A DNA stretch of 64,000 nucleotides. Origin: Nocardioides allogilvus. Lineage in GTDB: Bacteria > Actinomycetota > Actinomycetes > Propionibacteriales > Nocardioidaceae. The stretch is taken from assembly GCF_003047285.1 (NCBI RefSeq), contig NZ_PZYX01000005.1, positions 1 through 64,000 on the forward strand, read 5' to 3'. The position numbers and the translations under genes are program-made. This document shows, in pieces, positions 12,214-20,610 of the stretch; the stretch's first letter is position 1; the number at the start of each line of letters is the position of its first letter. Under the pieces are notes generated by a model. That model ran no database searches and was not told where the DNA came from. It saw only the letters and a program-made list of their open reading frames with translations.

Positions 12214-12936
12214 GCCAGCCGGGGTGGGCCCGGATCCCCCGCCGACGACGGCGTCGTCGTCGCTCTTCCGGCGACGGCGCTTCGGTGCGGCCGGCGCAGG
12301 TGGGGTGAGCCAGGACAGGTCGCCCGCGGAGGTGTTGGTCCCGAGGACGTAGGGCCGGGCCTCGGTGTAGCGCACGATCGACACCGAGGCCGGATCGACG
12401 TGGATGCGCTGGAAGAGGTCGAGGTGGGTGCCGAGAGCGTCGGCCAGGATCGCCTTGATCACGTCGCCGTGGCTGACCGCCACCCAGACCGCGCCGGGCC
12501 CGTGTTCCTCCTCGACGCGACGGTCGTGGCGGCGTACGGCCTCGACGGCACGGTCCTGCATCGCCCGCATCGACTCCCCACCCGGGAAGGTAGCGGCAGA
12601 CGGCTGGGCCTGGACGACCTTCCACAGCGGCTCCTTGGCGAGGTCCTTGATCGCACGGCCCTGCCACTCGCCGTAGTCGCACTCGCTCAGCTTGCGCTCG
12701 GTGCCGAGCTCGAGCCGCGTCGGCTGCGCGCCGGCGATGGTCCTGGCGGTCTGCTTGCACCGCTCGAGAGGGCTGGTGACGACGGCCGCAACCCGCACCC
12801 CTGCCAACCGGGCCGCGGTCGCCGCGGCCTGCTCGTGGCCGTGCTGGTCGAGCTTCACGCCCGGCAGCCGGCCGGCCAGCACACCGGTCGCGTTGGCAGT
12901 CGAACGGCCGTGTCGGACGAGGATCACCGTTGCCAT
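12211..12936 (-). CDS. MSMEG_4193-type putative phosphomutase
   Basis: A 241-residue histidine phosphatase. RHGRSTAN at residues 8-15 holds the catalytic His, SPLERCKQTA the second Arg, CDYGEWQGR the acidic residue and AVSHGDVIKAIL the second His. The C-terminal 35 residues are basic, Ala/Pro-rich and low complexity (KRRRRKSDDD). It is the first gene of the mshC cluster; family members are annotated as phosphomutases but the substrate is unproven. A leaderless promoter (TAGGGT at 12943-12948) fits its ATG. Confidence 0.85.
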   Translation of the reverse strand: MATVILVRHGRSTANATGVLAGRLPGVKLDQHGHEQAAATAARLAGVRVAAVVTSPLERCKQTARTIAGAQPTRLELGTERKLSECDYGEWQGRAIKDLAKEPLWKVVQAQPSAATFPGGESMRAMQDRAVEAVRRHDRRVEEEHGPGAVWVAVSHGDVIKAILADALGTHLDLFQRIHVDPASVSIVRYTEARPYVLGTNTSAGDLSWLTPPAPAAPKRRRRKSDDDAVVGGGSGPTPAG

Positions 12937-12942
12937 GTCGTG

Positions 12943-12948
12943 ACCCTA
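12943..12948 (-). promoter_or_regulatory. -10 hexamer TAGGGT, start of the mshC cluster
   Basis: TAGGGT on the minus strand is six bases before ATG 12936. Confidence 0.5.
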
Positions 12949-13053
12949 GCCGGGCACGAGGCACGAGTGCCTGGCGTGGGGAGGGAGATTGAGCAAGCCC
13001 GCGTCCGAGCCCGCGAGGGCGCGACGGCGCGACGAAATCCGTGGGCCTGCCAC

Positions 13054-13059
13054 TAGCCT
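13054..13059 (+). promoter_or_regulatory. -10 hexamer TAGCCT for corA
   Basis: Seven bases separate TAGCCT from GTG 13067. This favours the GTG over the open upstream extension from 12989. Confidence 0.5.
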
Positions 13060-13066
13060 GACGATC

Positions 13067-14044
13067 GTGATCGTCGACAACGCCCTCTACCACCAGGGAG
13101 TGCGCGTCCCGCTGGACGGCGACGACCCGAGCCTGGGGCAGGCGCGGGTGCCGTGCGGCCCCGGCGACTTCCAGTGGGTCGGCATCCACGACCCGACCCC
13201 GGCCGAGCTGGAGCAGATCGCCGCCACCTTCGACCTGCACCCGCTCGCGGTCGAGGACTCGGGCGACTCCCACCAGCGCCCGAAGGTCGAGCGCTACGGC
13301 GACACGCTCTTCATGGTGCTCAAGACTCTGTGGTACGTCGATGAGTTCGACGCCGTCGAGACCGGGGAGATCAACGTCTTCGTCGGCCCGGATTTCGTCG
13401 TGACCGTCCGCCACGGCGAGGGGATCAACCTGGCGACGTCGCGCCGCGACCTCGAGCAGCGCGCGCAGGTGCTCGAGCACGGCCCGATGGCGGTGATGTA
13501 TGCCATCTGCGACCGCGTCGTCGACGAGTACGAACGTGTCGGCGCGGCCCTCGAGGAGGACGTCGACGAGGTCGAGGAGTCCGTCTTCTCCCCCACCCGC
13601 ACCAACGACTCGGCCCGCATCTACACGCTCAAGCGGGAGATCGCGGAGGTACGCCGAGCCGTGATGCCGTTGCGAGAGCCGATGCGCCGCTTCGCCACCG
13701 GCCAGATGGACGGCGTGGACGAGGAGACCGCGACCTACTTCCGCGACGTCGTCGACCACCTCCACCGCGTCGTCGAGGTCGTCGACAACCTCGACGGGTT
13801 GCTGTCGACCGCGTTCGACGCCCACCTCGCCAGCATCTCGGTGCAGCAGAACGACGACATGCGCAAGATCTCGGCCGGTGCAGCACTGGTCGTGGTGCCC
13901 ACCCTGATCGCCGGGATCTACGGCATGAACTTCGACCACATGCCCGAGCTGCACTGGGCCTACGGCTACCCCTTCGCCATGGCCCTGATGATCGGTGTCT
14001 CCGCCGCACTCTTCGCGTTGTTCAAGAAGTCCGGCTGGTTGTGA
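13067..14044 (+). CDS. corA: CorA-family magnesium/cobalt transporter
   Basis: A 325-residue CorA. The large cytoplasmic domain occupies about residues 1-260 with a long helix (EERVGAALEEDVDEVEESVF region). Two membrane helices follow near the C-terminus, and the selectivity motif YGMNF sits at the end of the first. The protein ends in a short basic tail (KKSGWL). It forms a pentameric Mg2+ channel gated by cytoplasmic Mg2+ binding. It overlaps the following MFS gene by GTGA, so the two are coupled. Confidence 0.9.
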   Translation: MIVDNALYHQGVRVPLDGDDPSLGQARVPCGPGDFQWVGIHDPTPAELEQIAATFDLHPLAVEDSGDSHQRPKVERYGDTLFMVLKTLWYVDEFDAVETGEINVFVGPDFVVTVRHGEGINLATSRRDLEQRAQVLEHGPMAVMYAICDRVVDEYERVGAALEEDVDEVEESVFSPTRTNDSARIYTLKREIAEVRRAVMPLREPMRRFATGQMDGVDEETATYFRDVVDHLHRVVEVVDNLDGLLSTAFDAHLASISVQQNDDMRKISAGAALVVVPTLIAGIYGMNFDHMPELHWAYGYPFAMALMIGVSAALFALFKKSGWL

Positions 14045-15270
14045 GCTCCGCGCCCGTCGCCGCGGCGCCCCGCCTCAGTGCGTGGCAGGTCGTCTGGTGG
14101 TTCGGCTTCGTCAGCCTTGCCGCCGACATGGTCTACGAGGGTGCACGCTCGATGTATGGCCCCATCCTGGCCGCCCTCGGCGCCTCCGGCCTGGTCGTGG
14201 GCCTGGTCACCGGTGCCGGCGAGGCGATGGCGCTGGTGCTGCGGCTGCTCTTCGGCCCGGTAGCGGACCGCACCGGGCGCTACTGGTCGCTGACGATCAT
14301 CGGCTACGGCCTGACCGCCGTGTGCGTGCCGCTGCTGTGGTTCGCCCCGCGGCTCGGCACGGCCGGACTCGCCTTCGCGATCGTGCTGATCCTGCTCGAG
14401 CGCCTCGGCAAGGCCGTCCGCTCGCCGTCGAAGTCGGCCCTGCTCGCCCATGCGGCGGGCGCCGTCGGGCGCGGCCGGGGCTTCGGAGTGCACAAGGCGC
14501 TCGACCAGGTCGGGGCGTTCTCCGGTCCCCTGGTGGTGGCCGCAGTCGTCGCCGGCGCGTCCATCTGGGCCGGGATGGCGGTGCTCGCCGTCCCCGGCGC
14601 GATCGCGATGGTGCTGCTGGTCGTCCTGTGCCGGCGCGTGCCCGACCCGTCCGTCTACGACCCCTCAGCCTCTCCGGCCGCGCCCGAGCCCTCGCGACGC
14701 TGGTTCGCCGAAGCGGTCGGCGTCGGCCTGCCGCCGGTGTTCTTCCGCTACGCCCTGGCCTGCTCGCTGACGACCGGGGCGCTGGTCACCTTCGGGATCA
14801 TCGGGTACCACCTGACCGTCGACGGGCTCGTGCCCGTCGCGGCCGTGCCGCTCGTCTACGCCGGCGCGATGGCCGTGGAGGCGGTCGCGGCGCTGGTCGT
14901 CGGCTCGGTCTACGACCGCACCGGGGCGAAGGTGCTGTTCGTCGTGCCGGTGCTCGTCGCCATCGTGCCCGCGCTCGCCCTCGGCGGCTCGTACGCGCTC
15001 GTGCTGGTGGGGGTCGCGGTCTGGGGCTTCGCCCACGGCGTGCAGGACTCCACCATCAAGGCGGCCGTCGCCGATCTCGTGCCGGCGCAGCGTCGCGCGA
15101 CGGCGTACGGCGTGTTCGCAGGCATTCAGGGTGCGTTGGCGATCGCCGGTGGGGCCGGCGCCGGGTGGCTCTACGACCGGTCGTTGCCCGCCCTGGTGAT
15201 CGCCGTCGCGCTCAGCCAGCTGGTCGCGCTGGCGCTGCTCGCCACCACGCTGCGCCAGGTCAGGCGTTGA
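14041..15270 (+). CDS. MFS transporter
   Basis: A 409-residue major facilitator with twelve predicted hydrophobic segments. The loop 2-3 motif FGPVADRTGRYWSLT is the MFS motif A variant G-x3-D-R-x-G-R. A central cytoplasmic loop (about residues 205-225, DPSASPAAPEP) divides the halves. The second-half repeat is GSVYDRTGAKVLF. The substrate is unknown. GTG 14041 overlaps the corA stop. Its 3' end overlaps the convergent uppP gene by 11 bases. Confidence 0.85.
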   Translation: MSSAPVAAAPRLSAWQVVWWFGFVSLAADMVYEGARSMYGPILAALGASGLVVGLVTGAGEAMALVLRLLFGPVADRTGRYWSLTIIGYGLTAVCVPLLWFAPRLGTAGLAFAIVLILLERLGKAVRSPSKSALLAHAAGAVGRGRGFGVHKALDQVGAFSGPLVVAAVVAGASIWAGMAVLAVPGAIAMVLLVVLCRRVPDPSVYDPSASPAAPEPSRRWFAEAVGVGLPPVFFRYALACSLTTGALVTFGIIGYHLTVDGLVPVAAVPLVYAGAMAVEAVAALVVGSVYDRTGAKVLFVVPVLVAIVPALALGGSYALVLVGVAVWGFAHGVQDSTIKAAVADLVPAQRRATAYGVFAGIQGALAIAGGAGAGWLYDRSLPALVIAVALSQLVALALLATTLRQVRR

Positions 15271-16084
15271 GGACGCCCGCACCGACCAGGATCAGGGTGG
15301 CCGAGCCGAGCACCACGCGGTAGAGCACGAACGGCGTGTAGGACTTGGTCGAGACGTAGCGCAGCAGCCAGGCGATGGCGGCGTAGCCGACGACGAAGCT
15401 GACGATCGTGGCGACCAGGGTCGGGCCCCAGCCGTAGGCGTTGCTGCCGCCGGGGATCTCCTTGAGCTCGAAGAGCCCCGCGCCGACGACCGCCGGGATC
15501 GCGAGCAGGAAGGCATAGCGGGTGGCGGCCTCGCGCTCGTAGCCGAGAGCCCGGCCCATCGAGATCGTCGCGCCGCTGCGCGAGACGCCCGGGATCAGGG
15601 CCATCGCCTGCGCGAGCCCCATCAGCACGGCGTCGCGCAGGGTGATGTTGGCGATCTTCTTGTCGTTGCGCGAGAACCGGTCGGCGATCCCCAGCACGAT
15701 GCCCATCACGATCAGGGTCGTGCCGATGATCCACAGGTTGCGGAAGTCCTTCTCGATGACGTCCTTGAGCAGGATCCCCAGGATCACGATCGGCAGCGAG
15801 CCGATGATGATGAACCAGCCCATCCGGGAGTCGAGGTGTCCGCGCCATTCCGGCTTGAACAGCGAGAGCACCCACGCCTTGCCGATCCGCCAGATGTCGT
15901 GGCGGAAGTAGATCAGGACCGCGAGCTCGGTGCCGATCTGGATGACGGCGGTGAAGGCCGCGCCCGGGTCGCCCCAGCCGAAGAGCTCGGGGAAGATCCG
16001 CAGGTGGGCGCTGCTGGAGATGGGAAGGAACTCGGTGAGGCCCTGAATGGTGCCGAGCACCACGGCCTTGAGCAGGTCGAACAC
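15260..16084 (-). CDS. uppP: Undecaprenyl-diphosphatase UppP/BacA
   Basis: A 274-residue membrane enzyme that recycles undecaprenyl pyrophosphate for peptidoglycan synthesis and can confer bacitracin tolerance. The first catalytic motif is GLTEFLPISSSAHL (residues about 15-28) and the second is PGVSRSGATI (about 160-169). Seven or eight hydrophobic segments follow the family pattern. GTG 16084 gives the normal N-terminus VFDLLKAVVLGTIQG; the frame is open further upstream but lacks family similarity. A TAGGCT hexamer lies eight bases upstream of this GTG. In mycobacteria uppP also lies beyond the phosphomutase gene of the mshC cluster. Confidence 0.95.
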   Translation of the reverse strand: MFDLLKAVVLGTIQGLTEFLPISSSAHLRIFPELFGWGDPGAAFTAVIQIGTELAVLIYFRHDIWRIGKAWVLSLFKPEWRGHLDSRMGWFIIIGSLPIVILGILLKDVIEKDFRNLWIIGTTLIVMGIVLGIADRFSRNDKKIANITLRDAVLMGLAQAMALIPGVSRSGATISMGRALGYEREAATRYAFLLAIPAVVGAGLFELKEIPGGSNAYGWGPTLVATIVSFVVGYAAIAWLLRYVSTKSYTPFVLYRVVLGSATLILVGAGVLNA

Positions 16085-16092
16085 GTCGCAGG

Positions 16093-16098
16093 AGCCTA
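16093..16098 (-). promoter_or_regulatory. -10 hexamer TAGGCT for uppP
   Basis: On the minus strand the hexamer is eight bases before GTG 16084 and supports that start. Confidence 0.45.
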
Positions 16099-16146
16099 CG
16101 TGCCGCGAGTACGGCGAGCCGTGGGGGCTCGCTCGGCCCGCGTGGC

Positions 16147-16152
16147 TAATCT
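16147..16152 (+). promoter_or_regulatory. -10 hexamer TAATCT for aldo/keto reductase
   Basis: Six bases separate TAATCT from ATG 16159. The hexamer faces the uppP promoter across a 48-base divergent gap. Confidence 0.5.
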
Positions 16153-16158
16153 CGGCGC

Positions 16159-17106
16159 ATGCAGCAGCGCTCACTCGGCTCCACCGGTCTGAAGGTCTCC
16201 CGACTCGGCCTCGGCACCATGACCTGGGGTCGTGACACCGACGAGCACGAGGCTCGCGACCAGCTCATCGCCTTCTGCGAGGCGGGCGGCACCCTGCTCG
16301 ACACGGCCGCCGGCTACGGCGACGGTGCCAGCGAGGAGCTGATCGGCACCCTGCTCGGCGACGTGATCGCCCGCGACGATGTCGTGCTCGCGACGAAGGC
16401 GGGGATCTCACGGCGGACCGGCGAGCGCGTCACCAACACCTCACGCGGTCATCTGCTCAACAACCTCGACGCCTCGCTCAAGCGGCTGCGCGTCGACCAC
16501 GTCGACCTGTGGCAGGTGCACGTCTGGACCGACGACACCCCGCTCGAGGAGACCCTCGCGGCCCTCGACTTCGCGGTGTCCTCCGGTCGCGCTTCCTACG
16601 TCGGCGTCTCCAACTACACCGGCTGGCAGACCGCCCAGGCCGCGACCTGGCAGCGCGCCGTCCCGGGGCGGACGCCGCTGGCCTCGACGCAGGTCGAGTA
16701 CTCCCTGCTCGCCCGTGGGATCGAGCACGAGGTGCTGCCCGCAGCTGCCGCGCTCGGCCTCGGTGTGCTCCCCTGGTCGCCGCTCGGACGCGGGGTGCTG
16801 ACCGGGAAGTACCGCACCGGCACCCCCTCCGACTCGCGTGCCGCCTCGCCCCACTTCGCCAGCTTCGTCAACCACTACCTCGACGAGCGTGGCCGCGGGA
16901 TCGTGGAGGCAGTCGCCCGCGCCGGCGAGGGCCTGGGCTGGAGCCCGCTCGAGGTGGCGCTGGTCTGGGTCCGGGACCGACCGGGCGTCACCGCCCCCAT
17001 CGTCGGTGCCCGCACCGCCGCCCAGCTGCGCGGAGCGCTCGGGGTGGAGGAGCTGGCGCTGCCGCCCGAGATCCTCGACGCACTCGACGACGTGAGCGGA
17101 GACTGA
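16159..17106 (+). CDS. Aldo/keto reductase
   Basis: A 315-residue NADPH-dependent (beta/alpha)8 aldo/keto reductase. The catalytic tetrad is visible: Asp 48, Tyr 53 (DTAAGYGDG), Lys 80 (LATKAG) and His 120 (LWQVHVW). The C-terminal cofactor-binding segment is PIVGARTAAQLRGALG. Substrates are likely sugars or small aldehydes/ketones and are not predictable. It is followed after three bases by the DUF5703 gene, a pairing often seen in actinomycetes. Confidence 0.9.
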   Translation: MQQRSLGSTGLKVSRLGLGTMTWGRDTDEHEARDQLIAFCEAGGTLLDTAAGYGDGASEELIGTLLGDVIARDDVVLATKAGISRRTGERVTNTSRGHLLNNLDASLKRLRVDHVDLWQVHVWTDDTPLEETLAALDFAVSSGRASYVGVSNYTGWQTAQAATWQRAVPGRTPLASTQVEYSLLARGIEHEVLPAAAALGLGVLPWSPLGRGVLTGKYRTGTPSDSRAASPHFASFVNHYLDERGRGIVEAVARAGEGLGWSPLEVALVWVRDRPGVTAPIVGARTAAQLRGALGVEELALPPEILDALDDVSGD

Positions 17107-17109
17107 ACC

Positions 17110-17334
17110 ATGCCCCGCGAGCACCGACGACCACCCCGCCCGGGTGTGGAGTGGGAGTTCGACACGCTGACTCTGCCACGCGACTTCTCGCGCAACGTGG
17201 TGACGCGGATGCTCGTCGAGCGTGCGGAGTTCGGCGGCTGGGAGCTCGACCGGTTGCGGATCGGCACCGACGGCGTGCGTCGCGTGGTGCTGCGCCGCAA
17301 GATCATCCGCCAGCGGCTGACCCTCTTCGGCTGA
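17110..17334 (+). CDS. DUF5703 small protein
   Basis: A 74-residue basic protein with the family pattern YEF-like WEFDTLTLPRDFSRN, then LLVERAEFGGWELDRLR and a basic C-terminus RRVVLRRKIIR. No catalytic motif is evident and function is unknown. The close spacing to the aldo/keto reductase implies cotranscription. It ends just before the convergent M20 peptidase stop. Confidence 0.75.
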   Translation: MPREHRRPPRPGVEWEFDTLTLPRDFSRNVVTRMLVERAEFGGWELDRLRIGTDGVRRVVLRRKIIRQRLTLFG

Positions 17335-17337
17335 TCG

Positions 17338-18669
17338 TCAGATCTGGTCCAGGAACCGGTCGAAGACCCGTGCCCCGAACTCCAGCGCGTCGACCGGCAC
17401 CCGCTCGTCCACGCCGTGGAACAGCGCGGTGAAGTCGAGCTCGGCCGGCAGCCGCAGCGGAGCGAAGCCGTAGGAGCGCATGCCCAGCTTGTTGAAGTGC
17501 TTGGCATCGGTGCCCCCGCTCATGAGGTACGGCGCCACGACGGCGTCCGGGTCCTCGGCCATCAGCGAGCGGGTCATCGCGGCGACCAGGTCGCCGTCGT
17601 AGGGCGTCTCCCAGGGCTGCTGGTGGGAGAGGAACTCGATGTCGATGCCGTCGCCGGCCAGCGCGCGCAGGGTGTCGAAGAACTCGTCCTCGTAGCCGGG
17701 CAGGAAGCGGCCGTCGATGTGGGCGGTCGCCTCGGTGGGGATGACGTTGACCTTGTAGCCCGCGCCGAGCTGCGTGGGGTTGGCGGTGTTGCGGATGACC
17801 GCGCCGAGCATCCGGGCGGCGCTCCCGAACTCGTCGATCAGCGCCTCCGCGTTCTCCGGGGTCGCCTCGGTGCCGGCGATGTCGGCGACCGCCGCGAGCA
17901 ACACTTCCATCGTGGGCGTGAGCCGGACCGGCCACTGGTGTGCACCGATGCGCGCGACCGCTCCGGACAGCCGGGTGACGGCGTTGTCGGTGTTGATCAT
18001 CGAGCCGTGCCCGGCGCGACCGCGGGCGGTCAGCTTCATCCAGGCCATGCCCTTCTCGGCGGCCTCGATGAGGTAGACCCGGCGACCGCGGACGGTGGCA
18101 CTGAAGCCGCCCACCTCGCCGATCGCCTCGGTGCAGTCGGCGAGCTCGTCGCGGTGGTCGTTGACGAGCACCTCGGCGCCCTTGTGGCCGCCCGCCTCCT
18201 CGTCCGCCGTCAGGCAGATCACGATCTCCCGCTCGGGCGGGCTGCCGGCCGTGGCGCGCGCCCGGACGACGCTGAGCAGCATCGCGTCGAAGTCCTTCAT
18301 GTCGACCGCCCCGCGGCCCCACACGCACCCGTCCTGGATCTCGCCGGAGAACGGGTCCACCTGCCAGTCCTGCGCGGCGGCGGGGACGACATCGAGGTGG
18401 CCGTGGACCAGCAGCGGGGCCCGCCCGTCGCCGCCACCCCAGCGCGCGACCAGCGAGGTCCGCCCCGGCTCGGGCTCGAAGAGGCGCGACTCGATGCCGA
18501 CCTCGTCGAGGAGCCCGGCGGCGTACTCCGCGGCCTTGCGCTCCCCCGGTCCGTCGGCGTCGCCGTAGTTGCTCGTGTCGATCCGGATCAGCTCGCGACA
18601 CAGCTCCACGACCTCCGCTGCGGGGTCGTAGGCCGCTGCGTCGGGCCGTCGTTCCGGGGTCTGCGACAT
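17338..18669 (-). CDS. M20-family metallopeptidase/deacylase
   Basis: A 443-residue M20/M25/M40 di-zinc hydrolase. The metal-binding residues lie in LLVHGHLDVVP, GRGAVDMKD, LTADEEAGGHKG (general base Glu plus metal Glu) and SGGTDAKHFNKLG. The lid/dimerisation domain is about residues 190-320. It probably removes amino acids or acyl groups from peptides or N-acyl amino acids. ATG 18669 (MSQTPERRPD) is preferred over the open upstream start at 18711. It is divergent from the tRNA-Leu gene. Confidence 0.88.
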   Translation of the reverse strand: MSQTPERRPDAAAYDPAAEVVELCRELIRIDTSNYGDADGPGERKAAEYAAGLLDEVGIESRLFEPEPGRTSLVARWGGGDGRAPLLVHGHLDVVPAAAQDWQVDPFSGEIQDGCVWGRGAVDMKDFDAMLLSVVRARATAGSPPEREIVICLTADEEAGGHKGAEVLVNDHRDELADCTEAIGEVGGFSATVRGRRVYLIEAAEKGMAWMKLTARGRAGHGSMINTDNAVTRLSGAVARIGAHQWPVRLTPTMEVLLAAVADIAGTEATPENAEALIDEFGSAARMLGAVIRNTANPTQLGAGYKVNVIPTEATAHIDGRFLPGYEDEFFDTLRALAGDGIDIEFLSHQQPWETPYDGDLVAAMTRSLMAEDPDAVVAPYLMSGGTDAKHFNKLGMRSYGFAPLRLPAELDFTALFHGVDERVPVDALEFGARVFDRFLDQI

Positions 18670-18759
18670 GTCCACATCCTGCCTCGGTTCGGAGCCGTTT
18701 CGAAGGGTCACCCCGATGCGGGAGTTTCCTGCCCGTCTTGATACTGTTCTCCAGCACTC

Positions 18760-18845
18760 GTCCGGGTGGCGGAATTGGCAGACGCGCTAGCTTGAGGTGC
18801 TAGTGACCTTTAACGGTTGTGGGGGTTCAAGTCCCCCCTCGGACA
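18760..18845 (+). tRNA. tRNA-Leu (anticodon GAG)
   Basis: An 86-nt class II tRNA. The 7-bp acceptor stem pairs GTCCGGG with CTCGGAC, with one G-U. The anticodon stem is CTAGC/GCTAG around the loop TTGAGGT, giving anticodon GAG. A long variable arm (TGACCTTTAACGGTTGT) typical of tRNA-Leu follows. The T stem is GGGGG/CCCCC around TTCAAGT, and the discriminator is A. CCA is not encoded. Confidence 0.97.
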
Positions 18846-18851
18846 CTGAAG

Positions 18852-18880
18852 AGGCTCCGGCTCCACGGGGCCTTTTCTTC
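18852..18880 (+). terminator. Intrinsic terminator after tRNA-Leu
   Basis: AGGCTCC (18852-18858) pairs with GGGGCCT (18867-18873) including one G-U. An 8-base loop separates them and TTTCTTC follows. Confidence 0.7.
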
Positions 18881-18915
18881 ATTTCACGACACCTTGGTGC
18901 GGAAGGCTGTCCCCC

Positions 18916-20601
18916 ATGACCCGGGTCTCGCTGTCGCGTCTCCCGGGCGATCGCGTGCTGGTGGTCGACGCCGGCGCGGAGCGCGTGCTGGACCTGGCCG
19001 ACCTTGCGGCGTACGTCGAGGAGCGGGAGTCCGAGGGCCCGCGCTGGGTCTGGGACGACACCGCGCGGTGGTATCCCCCGCTCCTGGCCGCTGGTCTGCG
19101 CGTCGAGCGCTGCCACGACCTGCGCCTGGTGCGTCACCTCCTGCGACGGGCACCCGCCGTCGACACCGCCCTGCTCGCGGGCGACGAGTCGGCGGCCTGG
19201 GACCGGCTCGGGCCGAGCGTGGCGTCGGACCCTGCGCTGTTCTCCGTCGACGACACGGCCGAGCACCTGCGCGCCGACCGCGAGGATGCCCGGCAGCTCG
19301 CAGCGGTCGCGGCGTCACCGGACGCCGCGCGGCTCGGCCTGCTGCTCGCGGCGGAGTCCGCGGGCGCTCTCGTCGCCGCCGAGATGACGCATGCGGGGGT
19401 GCCGTGGCGCGTCGACATCCACGAGCGCCTGCTCACCGAGCAGCTCGGCCCGCGGCCGCCGCGCGGTGCCCGTCCGTCGCTGCTGGAGGCACTGGCCGAC
19501 GAGATCCGCCGCGCCCTCGGAGCGCCCGGGCTCAATCCCGACTCTCGCCCCGAGCTCCTGTCGGCGCTGCGCCGCGCCGGGGTCGAGGTCGCGGACACCC
19601 GCGCGTCGTCGCTGCGCGCGATCGAGCACCCGGGCGTCGCCCCGCTGCTGCGCTACAAGCAGCTCGCCCACCTGTTCTCGACGAACGGGTGGTCCTGGGC
19701 CGACCAGTGGGTCAGCGGTGGCCGGTTCCGGCCGTCCTACCAACCCGCCGGCTCAGTCACCGGGCGCTGGTCCTCCAACGGGGGCGGCGCGCTGTCGTTC
19801 CCGGTGCAGGTCCGGTCCGCGGCGGTCGCCGACGACGGGTGGAGCCTCGTGGTCGCCGACGTCGCCCAGCTCGAGCCGCGCGTGCTGGCCGGGATGAGCC
19901 GCGACCGGGCGCTCGCCAAGGCGGCCCAGGGCACCGACCTCTACCAGGGCATGGTCGACGACGGGGCGGTCGCGACCCGCAACGACGCCAAGCTCGGTCT
20001 GCTGGGAGCGATGTACGGCGCCACCAGCGGTGAGAGCGGCCGGATGGTCGCCGGGCTCACGAAGCGCTACCCCGCCGCCTTCGGGCTGGTCGAGGAGGCA
20101 GCCCGCGCCGGCGAGCGCGGCCAGGTCGTGCGCACGCTGCTCGGGCGCGGCTGCCCTGCCCTGGGCGACTCCTGGGCTCTCGACCCGGACGCCGCGCGGG
20201 CGGATCCGGAGGGCGAGGCCCGCCGTCGCCGTACGTATGGCCGCTTCACCCGCAACTTCGTGGTGCAGGGCACCGGCGCGGAGTGGGCGCTGTGCTGGAT
20301 CGCCGACCTGCGCAACCGGCTCTGGCGCCTGGGCGAGCCTGACGCCCGCCCGCACCTGGTGTTCTTCCTGCACGACGAGGTCGTCGTGCACACGCCCACC
20401 GACCTCGCCGAGGCGGTCGCGGCGCAGGCCACGGCGGCGGCTGCGACGGCGGCCGGACTGCTCTTCCGCGACCTGGCCATCGACTTCCCGCTCACCACCT
20501 CGATCGTCCGGTCCTACGCCGACGCCGGGAAGCCGGGCGTCGCGCTCGAGGCACAGGCGTTGCCCGGCCGTGGAACGATGCGAGCACCGACCGAAGAGTG
20601 A
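18916..20601 (+). CDS. PolA-like DNA polymerase (bifunctional exo/pol family)
   Basis: A 561-residue family A DNA polymerase-like protein lacking the 5' nuclease domain of PolA. Polymerase motif A is VVADVAQLEPRVLAGMSRD (Asp of the DYSQIELR site). Motif B is represented by NDAKLGLLGAMYGATSG, and motif C is LHDEVVVHTP with the catalytic Asp. The N-terminal 150 residues occupy the exonuclease position, but no intact DEDD residues stand out. It belongs to the actinobacterial family annotated as bifunctional 3'-5' exonuclease/DNA polymerase and is distinct from the housekeeping PolA. A repair role is plausible. It follows the tRNA terminator and precedes an LLM oxidoreductase. Confidence 0.85.
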   Translation: MTRVSLSRLPGDRVLVVDAGAERVLDLADLAAYVEERESEGPRWVWDDTARWYPPLLAAGLRVERCHDLRLVRHLLRRAPAVDTALLAGDESAAWDRLGPSVASDPALFSVDDTAEHLRADREDARQLAAVAASPDAARLGLLLAAESAGALVAAEMTHAGVPWRVDIHERLLTEQLGPRPPRGARPSLLEALADEIRRALGAPGLNPDSRPELLSALRRAGVEVADTRASSLRAIEHPGVAPLLRYKQLAHLFSTNGWSWADQWVSGGRFRPSYQPAGSVTGRWSSNGGGALSFPVQVRSAAVADDGWSLVVADVAQLEPRVLAGMSRDRALAKAAQGTDLYQGMVDDGAVATRNDAKLGLLGAMYGATSGESGRMVAGLTKRYPAAFGLVEEAARAGERGQVVRTLLGRGCPALGDSWALDPDAARADPEGEARRRRTYGRFTRNFVVQGTGAEWALCWIADLRNRLWRLGEPDARPHLVFFLHDEVVVHTPTDLAEAVAAQATAAAATAAGLLFRDLAIDFPLTTSIVRSYADAGKPGVALEAQALPGRGTMRAPTEE

Positions 20602-20610
20602 GGGAGTGCC

